Virus record (IMG/VR): IMGVR_UViG_3300028864_000016
Span: 124,001-188,000 of that record
DNA: 64,000 nt
Reading direction: 5' to 3' (one strand)
From: a virus
Shown: positions 25,758-33,629 of the stretch, one piece after another
Numbering within the stretch: position 1 is the stretch's first letter
How the letters are laid out: each line of letters starts with the position of its first letter
Translations under genes and position numbers: made by a program
The notes under the pieces: generated by a model
The model's input: only the letters and a program-made list of their open reading frames with translations
Database searches by the model: none
What the model was told of the DNA's origin: nothing

Positions 25758-27140
25758 CTAATATGGTACTGAATCTCCCGAAAACGGAATTTTAGCTTGT
25801 TCTACTCTACATTGATCCCCATATAACATTAAATTTAAATATTGGTCATCCTCCATAATAGCTCCATTTCTACTAAATCCAACTCTTAATTTTAGATTTC
25901 CAGCATCTTTACCGTCGGCAACAAATTCTTCTTTTGTTTTTCTCATTACATATGATAGAGTAGAACAGTTTCTTTCAATCTTAGAACTATCTGCAACTTT
26001 CATTCCTGTTCTATCTGATTGACAAGCACCTAATACTGCTAAATCTAAAGAACCTGCAATATCATTTTTAAGCCAATCTGTAAGCCTACCTAGTTTTTGA
26101 TATTCTTTATCTCCATCAGAACCATCATTAGCTTTTACATAGTCATATACTAAAAATTCAATACCATGTTTTAGTTTTAAACTTTTAATATTCATAAACA
26201 TCTCTGCTATTTCTGTAACTGGCTTATATATATGTGTATATGGCAATGTCTTAATAAATGCTAATTTTTCTTTAACCAATTGTTCTTCTTTTAATGATAA
26301 TTCTCCTGTCTTAACCCTTCTATTTTCTATGCCTGTTAAATACGAAACTAATCTTATCATATGATTTTCGGTAGACATTTCTCTGTCTATGTATAAAGAT
26401 GGAACACCATTAATTGCTAAATTCCATGCCTCATTTGATAATATTTGAGACTTTGCTGTTTTAGCAGGTGCTGATATCATATTCAATTCTGTTTTTTCAT
26501 ATGTTGCATAATTATTAAGTGCTTCAAATTTACTTGGAAATCCAAAGAATCCACTTCCTCTTTTAGAAACAATATTCTCCCATATCTTATCTACCTGTTC
26601 CCCTAGTGTTAATACTTCTTTATTACATATATATATTTGAGAAAAATCTGCAACTTCTTGTTGTAATTTAAAATTAGTAACATTAATATCTTCTTTACTT
26701 TCTATAATATCATTTGATAACATATGTAATTTAATATAACTATCTCTTTTAAAGGATGCAGTTATTACCTTGTTAGTTAACATTTCATATTCTTCAATTG
26801 TAGAACGAGCAATCATTTTTAAATCTTCTAAATAATCTGGTATGCTATGTATATTACTTTTTTCTTCAAAAGACTGTTTATGATATTTACTATTTTCTAT
26901 CTCATTTAATAATAAAAACGTATCTATTTCTATTATACCTTTTGCATATAAAGTGCTTATTATATAGTAAATGCAACCTAATTCTCTATTATAAAACATA
27001 TCTGGTTTAATATAGTCGGATTTTAATATATATTCGGGGTGAACTAATATTGAACCTATTAACCCAGTCTCAGCAATAGTATCTTTAGGTAGTTCTATTT
27101 TATGCTTTTCTTCAAAGTTTTTTACGTCTTTTGCTTTCAA
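25758..27140 (-). CDS. dnaB: replicative DNA helicase, DnaB family
   Basis: 460 residues, TTG start. The N-terminal DnaB domain (ETGLIGSILVHPEYI, DMFYNRELGCIYYII) is followed by a RecA-fold motor. The P-loop is SAPAKTAKS (223-231), where the usual Gly before Lys is Ala. The rest of the motor is intact: YIDREMS (H1a Glu), FLVYDYVKAN (Walker B), LGACQSDRTG and a C-terminal arginine-finger region. It unwinds DNA ahead of the polymerase. The tail FSGDSVPY is acidic/aromatic. Primase lies directly downstream. Confidence 0.92.
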   Translation of the reverse strand: MKAKDVKNFEEKHKIELPKDTIAETGLIGSILVHPEYILKSDYIKPDMFYNRELGCIYYIISTLYAKGIIEIDTFLLLNEIENSKYHKQSFEEKSNIHSIPDYLEDLKMIARSTIEEYEMLTNKVITASFKRDSYIKLHMLSNDIIESKEDINVTNFKLQQEVADFSQIYICNKEVLTLGEQVDKIWENIVSKRGSGFFGFPSKFEALNNYATYEKTELNMISAPAKTAKSQILSNEAWNLAINGVPSLYIDREMSTENHMIRLVSYLTGIENRRVKTGELSLKEEQLVKEKLAFIKTLPYTHIYKPVTEIAEMFMNIKSLKLKHGIEFLVYDYVKANDGSDGDKEYQKLGRLTDWLKNDIAGSLDLAVLGACQSDRTGMKVADSSKIERNCSTLSYVMRKTKEEFVADGKDAGNLKLRVGFSRNGAIMEDDQYLNLMLYGDQCRVEQAKIPFSGDSVPY

Positions 27141-27154
27141 TTCCTATTCACCAC

Positions 27155-27601
27155 CTATATTAAATCTGTCCATTTTTTTGTTGTAGGTTTATAACTAAAT
27201 TTAATTTCATTTATATTTAATTTATCATCTAAATCTTTTTTTACTTCTTTATACTTTATTGATATCTCTTTATTTTTAAATTCTGTTTTTAGTCTTCCTT
27301 CATTACAATAACTTGCTAATCCAAAAGGATTATTTATAGACTTATTATTTTTATGTATATAATTTAATACAAATAAAACATATCTTGCTGGATTATTCTT
27401 TTCATGAATTAATTGTTTAATTACTTTTCTTAGAATTTGCAAAGTGCAAGATGGCATATTGTTTAAATAATATTCTTCTATTTGTTGTTTTATTGTTTTT
27501 TCTTCTAAACAATCTTTATGATAATAACAATTTCCTTCTTTTACCGCTTCTTCTTTTGATACTTCATTATCATGTTTACAATAACTATATCTGCATTTCA
27601 A
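27155..27601 (-). CDS. zinc-finger protein between helicase and ATPase genes
   Basis: 148 residues. N-terminal zinc site CRYSYCKH...CYYHKDC, then two helical segments (LQILRKVIKQLIHEK). Its place directly upstream of dnaB would suit a helicase loader or partner, but no loader signature (AAA+) is visible. Similar zinc proteins occur beside replication genes in Firmicute phages. Confidence 0.7.
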   Translation of the reverse strand: MKCRYSYCKHDNEVSKEEAVKEGNCYYHKDCLEEKTIKQQIEEYYLNNMPSCTLQILRKVIKQLIHEKNNPARYVLFVLNYIHKNNKSINNPFGLASYCNEGRLKTEFKNKEISIKYKEVKKDLDDKLNINEIKFSYKPTTKKWTDLI

Positions 27602-27624
27602 TTTTAAAATCCTCCTTTACAAGG

Positions 27625-27647
27625 AAAGCCCACATTAAGTGAGCTTT
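27625..27647 (-). terminator. hairpin between ATPase and zinc-finger genes
   Basis: AAAGCTCAC/GTGGGCTTT, 9 pairs with one G-U, loop of 5. Only three T's follow, and the next SD comes at once, so it is probably an attenuator or processing site. Confidence 0.4.
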
Positions 27648-27655
27648 TAAATTTA

Positions 27656-28660
27656 TTATAGTGATTCAAGTGCCAATAATACTTCCTCAGCTACTTTTTT
27701 ACTTGTTATACTATTAGGATTTGGATCATCTCCATTTTTACTCTTTACAGTAGTTGATACTTCTTGTCTCTTTCCACTATTAGCTAATTCTTTGCATTTT
27801 TCTAATATTTCTGATTTTAATTCATCTAATGTTTTTTCAGGAATTTTTGATTCTTCTTGAATTACTTCTTTTTCTTTGATGTCATCAACTTTAGCTTTTT
27901 CAATTTTTTTGCTAGGTTTAGGTTTAACATCTTCATTTAGCCCTTCGTTAGCCCATCTAATAATTCTCTTTCCATGGTCTTCTGTTAATTTAACAGCATT
28001 ATCATTTTCGAATATATGAGTATTATCCTTCATAGGTTCGGCAGTATTTGTTTTTTGGTCTATCATAAATGTTGCAGTAAATTCGTATTCAAAACCTTCC
28101 CTTTGTTTTGCTCCAACACCTACTTTTTCTACTTTTGTATTCTTTCCACCTTTACCACTATCTTCTTGAGTCATTACATATTGGTCTTTCCCTCTCATTG
28201 TGCAAATCATATGTACTTCACTTGTAGCTATTTTTTGAATAAACTTTTCATGTCTAGGAGTTACTTTACCCCAATCTTGATACTTACCACCTAACTTAGA
28301 TTGTATCTCAAGACATCCTCCTTTACCTTCCCATTCTGCTGATGATGAATCTACAATTACTATATCGTAACCTTCATCCATAGCATAATCAATTGCATCA
28401 ATAAACAATTCAGGTTCATAATTAGGTTCAAGGTCAATTATGTCATAATTAAATTCATTAGCGTAATATCTTCCTCTTTTACCTTCTGTATTAAGCAATA
28501 TTATTCTTGCTTTTTTACCTGTTCTTATTTCAATTTCTTCTGCCATACCAGTTGCTAATCTTAAAGAACTATAAGTTTTTCCTCCACCTGATGGTGCCAT
28601 TAAAGCTATCTTTGCATATATATTTTCTCTCTTTGCTTGGTTTATAACGAATTTTGCCAT
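27656..28660 (-). CDS. RecA-fold ATPase, Sak4/AAA_24-like
   Basis: 334 residues. P-loop APSGGGKTYSSLRLA near residues 22-36; Walker B VIVDSSSAEWEG; HMICTMRGKDQY strand with a sensor. This arrangement is that of phage AAA_24/Sak4 ATPases, which act with single-strand-binding proteins in recombination and annealing. The C-terminal 80 residues are charged and low in complexity. Its partner is probably the SSB-like gene upstream. Full ATPase activity is expected; the biological role is inferred. Confidence 0.86.
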   Translation of the reverse strand: MAKFVINQAKRENIYAKIALMAPSGGGKTYSSLRLATGMAEEIEIRTGKKARIILLNTEGKRGRYYANEFNYDIIDLEPNYEPELFIDAIDYAMDEGYDIVIVDSSSAEWEGKGGCLEIQSKLGGKYQDWGKVTPRHEKFIQKIATSEVHMICTMRGKDQYVMTQEDSGKGGKNTKVEKVGVGAKQREGFEYEFTATFMIDQKTNTAEPMKDNTHIFENDNAVKLTEDHGKRIIRWANEGLNEDVKPKPSKKIEKAKVDDIKEKEVIQEESKIPEKTLDELKSEILEKCKELANSGKRQEVSTTVKSKNGDDPNPNSITSKKVAEEVLLALESL

Positions 28661-28694
28661 TATTAATCAATCTCCTTTAAATTTAAATTATTTT

Positions 28695-28745
28695 ATTGTA
28701 CATCCCAAATTAGGGATTTTATCTTTTGTGTAATATTTATGTTAA
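28695..28745 (-). promoter_or_regulatory. palindromic operator candidate with -10 for the ATPase gene
   Basis: A near-perfect 16-base palindrome, ATCCC-WAATTW-GGGAT (28702-28717), lies directly upstream of TACAAT (28695-28700). No TTGACA-like -35 is present at 17 bases. A box is at the far end. The palindrome would sit in the spacer, so a repressor bound there would block the promoter. Confidence 0.45.
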
Positions 28746-28751
28746 TTTATT

Positions 28752-29576
28752 TTAATAAGGCATATCTTCTTCAACTATATCTTTTTTATCACTAACATCT
28801 GTATTCTTTTTAAATTCAGCTAAGGCTAAAGCTTCAGTAATATCATTTCTGTCATATTTTTCTCTAGTTGTTTTTGCTGGGTCTACATCTACTATTTCAA
28901 TAAATTCATCATATCCAGTAATATTTTTACCACCACTTTTAATTACTTTTCCTTTAAGTGTTTTTCTTTCAGTTACTTCACCTTTATCTTCATATATAGG
29001 ATTTCTAACAACTCTCATTGTTATTTTCATCAAATCTCCTAATTTAACATTTTCTATAAAATAATCTTTAACATCTGCATCGTTTAGTTTTGCTTCTAAT
29101 TCAACCATAGCACCTTTATAATTAGCCACTCCAAGTTTAACTGTTGAACCTTCAGGTTTTTCACTTACGACTACACTTTGAACTAATTCATTAACTTCTG
29201 TAAATTCAGGTGAATCAAAATCAATTACATCACTTTTTTTATAAATATCTCCTATAAGGTAATCTATTTTCTTTCTATATGTATTTACATCTACTCTACA
29301 ATTAATATAAACACTTTCACCATCTTTAAAATTTGCTTTTATTTTATCAAGTGCATCTTGTTCATTTAATTCTTCTACTTCTCCATTTGGATCAATTTTT
29401 ACTTTTGTATTTAATGTTGAGTTTTTCCAATCACCAACTTGTACAAATAACGAATTGTCTTTGGCTGTTTGTAGTCCAAATGATAAGCTTCTTTTTGAAT
29501 CATTTGTGTAAGGTTCTTTGTTGCTTAATCCCCAAATTTTTCCTTCTAATCTTAAATATCCTTTAGTTTGTTCCAT
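28752..29576 (-). CDS. SSB-like single-strand DNA-binding protein
   Basis: 274 residues, beta-rich in the first two thirds (OB-fold-like; LRLEGKIWGLSNKE). It ends with DIVEEDMPY, an acidic tip with an aromatic/proline end like the DDDIPF tail that bacterial SSBs use to recruit partners. It heads the replication operon, next to the Sak4-like ATPase. No sequence-level match to classical SSB is visible, so the call rests on the tail, the size and the neighbours. Confidence 0.65.
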   Translation of the reverse strand: MEQTKGYLRLEGKIWGLSNKEPYTNDSKRSLSFGLQTAKDNSLFVQVGDWKNSTLNTKVKIDPNGEVEELNEQDALDKIKANFKDGESVYINCRVDVNTYRKKIDYLIGDIYKKSDVIDFDSPEFTEVNELVQSVVVSEKPEGSTVKLGVANYKGAMVELEAKLNDADVKDYFIENVKLGDLMKITMRVVRNPIYEDKGEVTERKTLKGKVIKSGGKNITGYDEFIEIVDVDPAKTTREKYDRNDITEALALAEFKKNTDVSDKKDIVEEDMPY

Positions 29577-29739
29577 AATATTTCTCTCCTTCTGCGTTGG
29601 TCGCTACCCTTTATATTTTTGTTAATTTATTCATAATACGCATTTTAACTTCTCGAGTTAAACTTAATGCAATTTTATACTTTTTATTTTCTATTAATTT
29701 GTTAAAGTCCACATAAAATTATTCTTTTAATTAAATTTG

Positions 29740-29804
29740 TGTATATTATGCAAAAATAATTGTATATTCAAACTGTTTTATTCACTAATATTGCATAATA
29801 TACA
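29740..29804 (-). promoter_or_regulatory. promoter embedded in a 14-bp inverted repeat, head of the replication operon
   Basis: TGTATATTATGCAA (29740-29753) and TTGCATAATATACA (29791-29804) are perfect complements 37 bases apart. A minus-strand promoter, TTGAAT (29766-29771), 17 bases, TAATAT (29743-29748), is built in: one arm covers the -10 and the other lies upstream of -35. The rest of this 276-base gap holds a second hairpin near 29638-29672 (centred on TTTAACT/AGTTAAA) and boxes. It may be an operator, a long RNA hairpin, or part of a replication origin. Confidence 0.6.
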
Positions 29805-29852
29805 TGGTTAATTATTTATAAAAGCATCTAATAACTTTTTCTTAAATTCATA

Positions 29853-30008
29853 TTAAACTCTTGACCTATTAATATAATCATCTGCATTCGTTTCTACTGG
29901 AAATACTGATTGTACACCTTTTAGTAATTTAATTGCATTAATGATTTTTTCAGTGTACTCTTCACTAACATCTTTTTCAAAAACTACTGTTAATCCTTTT
30001 GAATCCAT
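29853..30008 (-). CDS. small protein of 51 aa
   Basis: ATG start with SD GAGGTGAG. Sequence MDSKGLTVVFEKDVSEEYTE, then a helix and FPVETNADDYIN. The strand-helix-strand pattern (VVF, IINAIKLLKGV, SVFPV) suggests a small ferredoxin-like fold. Function unknown. Confidence 0.65.
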   Translation of the reverse strand: MDSKGLTVVFEKDVSEEYTEKIINAIKLLKGVQSVFPVETNADDYINRSRV

Positions 30009-30028
30009 TATCTCACCTCATTTATGTA

Positions 30029-30232
30029 TTAATCCCAATAACTAATTTCTGTTTTTATTACTTCAATTAAATCATCAATGGTTTCAATCTTTTCATCATA
30101 ATCAGCAAAAGCAAAGAACTCATCTACTAATAACGGATTTGATTCATTTTCATTTAATAATTTAATTAGTTGTAATAATTCTATTATCTTTGGTTGTTTT
30201 ACATCTGCTTGTTCAAATTTTGGCAATTTCAT
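30029..30232 (-). CDS. hypothetical acidic protein (67 aa)
   Basis: Helical and acidic (IIELLQLIKLLNENES, IDDLIEVIKTEISYWD). SD GGTGG. Not recognised. Confidence 0.62.
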   Translation of the reverse strand: MKLPKFEQADVKQPKIIELLQLIKLLNENESNPLLVDEFFAFADYDEKIETIDDLIEVIKTEISYWD

Positions 30233-30260
30233 TGTAATTCACCACCTTTACTAATTATAT

Positions 30261-30437
30261 TTAATTTTCACATTGTTCTGAAAATAATTTCATATTCCAT
30301 TTATCATTTATTGGCATATAAACTGTTTTAGGCTCTTCTGTTATTTTCATATTCTTTTTTATAAGATTGCTTTCTCCTGTGTTCTTATCAACAAGATATA
30401 AATCAAAACTACTTGTATCTATATTATTTCTAATCAT
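30261..30437 (-). CDS. small protein of 58 aa
   Basis: ATG start with SD AGAGG. Mixed sequence (MIRNNIDTSSFDLYLVDKNT ending WNMKLFSEQCEN). It fills the space between neighbours with normal spacing. Function unknown. Confidence 0.6.
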   Translation of the reverse strand: MIRNNIDTSSFDLYLVDKNTGESNLIKKNMKITEEPKTVYMPINDKWNMKLFSEQCEN

Positions 30438-30455
30438 TTTACTAACCTCTAATAT

Positions 30456-30734
30456 TTAAATTTCAATAGCTTTAAATTCATCATTATATAATCTAAATAT
30501 GAATTCCATCCATTTACAATCTTTAGTATCTTTATCTTTGTTATATACTTCCTTTAGTGATTCAATTGATAATTTCCTATCATCCGATGACATAAATTTC
30601 ATTGCTAGAACAAATCCGCTTGCAAAACCTATACGATTATAATTTGCTAAATCTTTTTGATATGCCGACTCTTGATTAATTTCATTAAATATTTTACTAC
30701 TTTCTTTTTGTTTATAAAAATCTTCGATATCCAT
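30456..30734 (-). CDS. hypothetical protein (92 aa)
   Basis: Starts MDIEDFYKQKESSKIFNEIN; the central segment IGFASGFVLAMKFM is moderately hydrophobic, probably a buried helix. SD GGAGTG. Similar short helical proteins are widespread in Firmicute phages. Not recognised. Confidence 0.62.
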   Translation of the reverse strand: MDIEDFYKQKESSKIFNEINQESAYQKDLANYNRIGFASGFVLAMKFMSSDDRKLSIESLKEVYNKDKDTKDCKWMEFIFRLYNDEFKAIEI

Positions 30735-30782
30735 TTCTTACACTCCTTTATTTTATTAATTTATTGCTAAACATTTATAATT

Positions 30783-31013
30783 TTATAATTGTTCTATTTC
30801 TTTATCAATATCTTTTATCCATCTTTCTAGAAATACTACTTGTCCTTTTGCTTTTGACTCTATATTATCATCAAATGCTCCTGCTAATAACAACATAGTC
30901 TTATCTTCTGTTTGCTTCTTGCATTGTTTCAACATCTTTTCAACATAAGCTTTTCTAACTGATAATTCATCTTCTTTTGATAATTTAGCCATATTAAGTT
31001 GTTCACTTTCCAT
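30783..31013 (-). CDS. hypothetical helical protein (76 aa)
   Basis: Charged all-helical protein. It is the first gene after the long structured leader region at 31014-31438, so any RNA control there would act on it and the genes beyond. Not recognised. Confidence 0.65.
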   Translation of the reverse strand: MESEQLNMAKLSKEDELSVRKAYVEKMLKQCKKQTEDKTMLLLAGAFDDNIESKAKGQVVFLERWIKDIDKEIEQL

Positions 31014-31047
31014 TTATTTTACCTCACTTTATTTAATTAAGCATTTA

Positions 31048-31147
31048 ATATGCTTTATTGGATAGGCTAAACATCGTCAGCTCTACTTTCTAAAAGATTT
31101 ATAACTTTGGGACTTTTCGAGTAGGTTATCTATCCAATAAAACATAT
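31048..31147 (-). ncRNA. strong RNA stem in the leader of the 30783 gene
   Basis: Bases 31048-31065 and 31130-31147 pair over 18 bases with a single G-U. They enclose 64 bases with smaller stems (ATAAC/GTTAT; CTTT/AAAG) and the segments CTCGAAAAG and GAGCTGACGATG. It lies between the promoter at 31176 and the first gene. No known riboswitch or ribozyme family was recognised. It may be a cis-regulatory leader or a processed small RNA. Confidence 0.6.
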
Positions 31148-31175
31148 TCTGTTAATTTGTTGTTACTACTTTCTT

Positions 31176-31204
31176 AGTTTACCATGTTTTTCTTATCTTG
31201 TAAA
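31176..31204 (-). promoter_or_regulatory. sigma-A-type promoter of the structured leader
   Basis: TTTACA (31199-31204), 17 bases, TAAACT (31176-31181) on the minus strand. Boxes at 31218-31227 and 31152-31161 flank it. Confidence 0.78.
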
Positions 31205-31260
31205 TACCTTATTTCTATTAATTTATTGAGTTAACATAAAACATACTTTTTAACAGGTTT

Positions 31261-31300
31261 TCTGACTTCTACAACCTAGTGTTTGATCCATTCTTGAAAT
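31261..31300 (-). repeat. stop-proximal-type repeat element, copy 5 (not next to a gene)
   Basis: Transcription order TTTCAAGAATGGATCAAACA, then CTAGGTTGTAGAAGTCAG and AAAACCTG. AGGTT/AACCT can pair. Unlike the other copies it lies inside the non-coding region, about 140 bases beyond the nearest stop. It contains a 13-codon frame (M..CRS..C), probably by chance. Confidence 0.5.
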
Positions 31301-31360
31301 CTGTTAACTTGATAATTATTAGTATTTTCATTAATTTATTATAATTTATCTTTTTTATGT

Positions 31361-31390
31361 AAGTGGTAAGTTTGTTACTTCTTACCACTT
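31361..31390 (-). ncRNA. 5'-terminal hairpin of the upstream transcript
   Basis: AAGTGGTAAG/CTTACCACTT, a perfect 10-bp stem with a 10-base loop. The promoter at 31395-31423 would start transcription at about 31388, so this hairpin would be at the very 5' end of that RNA, a known way to protect RNA from decay. No gene follows for about 350 bases, which suggests a non-coding RNA. Confidence 0.6.
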
Positions 31391-31394
31391 CTTT

Positions 31395-31423
31395 ATTGTA
31401 CTACCTAGAATTTACTTTGTCAA
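31395..31423 (-). promoter_or_regulatory. consensus sigma-A promoter in a gene-free region
   Basis: TTGACA (31418-31423), 17 bases, TACAAT (31395-31400), one of the best promoters in the window. A GTTAATTTATT box lies just upstream. It transcribes away from the lipoprotein gene into the 425-base non-coding region. Confidence 0.85.
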
Positions 31424-31438
31424 CATATTTATGTTAAT

Positions 31439-31831
31439 TTATTTCTTATTAGTTTTATAAAAATCTTCATAAGATGCAATATCTATTTCTTTATGATATT
31501 CAATATATTTGCTTGTGTCGGTATTATTATTTATTCTTATAATTTTAGCATCTCCAACAACTATAATGCCATTGTTATTCTGATCTACAAATCTTAATCC
31601 ATCTGATTGACTTTCAGATTCTACATAAACATTCTTTAATATCCAACAATCCATAATAGTTCCACCAGATTCATTAAGTATTACATAGTCAGCCTTATTA
31701 GTAGTAAAGTAACCACCTTTTAATGCATTTCTATTCTCCCAACTAGCAAAACAACCAGTTAAGCTAAAACACATTACTCCTGTAACCATAATTAAACCTA
31801 TTTTCTTTTTAATATTTTTCATGTTATTCAC
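31439..31831 (-). CDS. small lipoprotein
   Basis: Lipobox SLTGC with the lipidated cysteine at residue 27 after a basic, hydrophobic signal. The mature part (about 103 residues) is beta-rich and would sit on the outer face of the cell membrane. Phage lipoproteins often block entry of competing phages; no family was recognised, so that role is only a possibility. Promoter at 31878-31906. Confidence 0.8.
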   Translation of the reverse strand: MNNMKNIKKKIGLIMVTGVMCFSLTGCFASWENRNALKGGYFTTNKADYVILNESGGTIMDCWILKNVYVESESQSDGLRFVDQNNNGIIVVGDAKIIRINNNTDTSKYIEYHKEIDIASYEDFYKTNKK

Positions 31832-31877
31832 TCCTTGTTTTATGTATTTATATTAATTTGTTTCTTGGTACATTCTT

Positions 31878-31906
31878 ATATTAACACATACATTTTCCAA
31901 TTGCAA
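31878..31906 (-). promoter_or_regulatory. sigma-A-type promoter of the lipoprotein gene, two boxes
   Basis: TTGCAA (31901-31906), 17 bases, TAATAT (31878-31883). Boxes at 31929-31938 (upstream) and 31853-31862 (leader). Confidence 0.8.
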
Positions 31907-31937
31907 TACTTTTTTATAAGTAATTCTGTTAATTTAT

Positions 31938-33038
31938 TTAATCATCAAATATAAATCTACTAAACAATACTCCAATACTACATATAATAGTAAAAACAAT
32001 CATAACTCCTGTTGCAAAGCCACTAGTTTCAATATTAATATAGTTAAAATCTGCAAATTGTTTTCTTTCAAACTTTTGCTCTATCAAATTACCAGTATCA
32101 TTTATAGTTGTAGCAAAATTATTAATATCACATTTATCTAACATATAATCTCTTACCTCTGATTTTAATATTTCCACTTCTGACCAACTAAAAGGATAAC
32201 ACCAAGTTACCTTATCATCTCTAATTCCAAAAGTAATTACAAAATCATTCTTATTGCCACCTTGCCAATAATCTTGTAATGCAAAGCCATAGTCCTCAGA
32301 CACATCACCTAAATTTACAAATATAATATTTACTTGCTTATAAGATTTAACTTTGTCTTTATTATTAGGATTATTTGTATCATTTAGTTTTGAATTGACT
32401 TCATTTAATAAATCAATTGATTGTTGTTTGTTCGGAATGTCTCCAATAACTCTATTAATGTTATATTCACTATTAACTTCTTTAGGATAGTTTGGCAAAT
32501 TAGGATAGTCTTTTATATTTATTTCTTTATGTTTATAAATACTATAACTAGCCTGTACTTTATTTTCATATGTATGAATTGAAGCAGTTGGCTTATTAAT
32601 TGGATAATATTCATTTAGTTCTTGTGTTGAATTAACAAAACTATCATTTAACTGCCTTCCATTTGGAATTTGTGATACACTAAATTCTCCATTATCGCTA
32701 GTTTTAATATAGTTTTCTGCATCATGATGCTCCCAATACCCTTCATGATGAATTGTTTTTGTATGGGATTTACCTTTACTATCAGTTTCAGTAACAGTTT
32801 CGTCCCAAGGTTTATGATATTCATCCCATTCTTCTGTATGCTTATTTGATGTTATTTGTCCAGACCATGCTTCTGAACAATCAGTTTGTGACTTGTAATC
32901 AATAAAGGCGACTAACGAATTAATCACTAATATAGCAAGAATTGATAAAGGTATTACAAACCATTTTATATCTAATAAAAATTTACTTATAAGTGCAATT
33001 ATCCCTACAACAACTGCACATATTATAATAGTAGTCAT
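31938..33038 (-). CDS. membrane protein with a large external domain
   Basis: 366 residues. Two N-terminal helices (IIICAVVVGIIALISKFLL and FVIPLSILAILVINSLVAFI), a soluble domain of about 270 residues with His/Trp-rich segments (WDEYHKPWDETV, HHEGYWEHHDAENY), and a C-terminal helix (GVMIVFTIICSIGVLFS). Not a known family to me. It lies 1 base from the LemA-like gene, so the two probably form one envelope complex. Confidence 0.75.
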   Translation of the reverse strand: MTTIIICAVVVGIIALISKFLLDIKWFVIPLSILAILVINSLVAFIDYKSQTDCSEAWSGQITSNKHTEEWDEYHKPWDETVTETDSKGKSHTKTIHHEGYWEHHDAENYIKTSDNGEFSVSQIPNGRQLNDSFVNSTQELNEYYPINKPTASIHTYENKVQASYSIYKHKEINIKDYPNLPNYPKEVNSEYNINRVIGDIPNKQQSIDLLNEVNSKLNDTNNPNNKDKVKSYKQVNIIFVNLGDVSEDYGFALQDYWQGGNKNDFVITFGIRDDKVTWCYPFSWSEVEILKSEVRDYMLDKCDINNFATTINDTGNLIEQKFERKQFADFNYINIETSGFATGVMIVFTIICSIGVLFSRFIFDD

Positions 33039-33596
33039 CTATTTATTCTCCTTTCCTGTGAGGTTAATTTCTTCATCCTTTCCATTTTTAAAAGCTTTAT
33101 CTGTTTTATCTGAAGTAACTACATAATCTTTTGCATCTATATCTTTTCTTCCTGTTATCATAGTCATAACTGGCTTCTGTTGAATATATGTATTATATTC
33201 TCTTATTATATCTGCAATTTGTTTTTGGTTATTATCAAATGTCTTCCTATTAGCTGAAATTTCTCTTTGAATTCCTGTATATACTTTAGTATCTAATTGA
33301 GGATTTTGTTCTTTAATTGCTTTAAACAATAAATTTTGGTCTTGATTTCTTCCCTCAATTAATCCAGTATAAACATCTTTAAATTGTTGTGCTTGTATAT
33401 CTGTTACTTGTGTCATTTCTTTTAATGATTTCCACATTGAATCATAATTACTTTGATTTGATACATATTGAGCCTTTATTCTTTCCTCCAATGATACTGC
33501 TGTATTTCTATGACTCCATAATACTCCTCCTGAAATTAATGCAATTAAAAAAATTGTTCCCAATGTCATTCCAAAACCTATTAATACTTTTTTCAC
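33039..33596 (-). CDS. LemA-like membrane-anchored protein
   Basis: 185 residues. One N-terminal helix (LIGFGMTLGTIFLIALISGG), then a long helical bundle; KAQYVSNQSNYDSMWKSLKE and IIREYNTYIQQKP match the LemA plan (long helices, YN.yi..kP). The C-terminal tail is polar. LemA proteins occur in bacterial envelopes and in several large phages, with no agreed function. Coupled to the membrane protein downstream. Confidence 0.78.
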   Translation of the reverse strand: MKKVLIGFGMTLGTIFLIALISGGVLWSHRNTAVSLEERIKAQYVSNQSNYDSMWKSLKEMTQVTDIQAQQFKDVYTGLIEGRNQDQNLLFKAIKEQNPQLDTKVYTGIQREISANRKTFDNNQKQIADIIREYNTYIQQKPVMTMITGRKDIDAKDYVVTSDKTDKAFKNGKDEEINLTGKENK

Positions 33597-33629
33597 TTTA
33601 ATATTCCTTCTTTCAATTTATATTTTAAG

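Noticed and set aside
31048-31147. Hammerhead ribozyme: CTGACGA (CUGANGA) and GAAA both occur in the structured leader.
   Set aside because: Tested in both linear and permuted orders; stems I-III cannot be formed around these core pieces, so the match is chance.
13352-31300. Short peptides of 13 codons ending CRSxxxC inside two stop-proximal elements.
   Set aside because: Other copies of the same element have in-frame stops at the matching place, so the nucleotide sequence and not a peptide is conserved.
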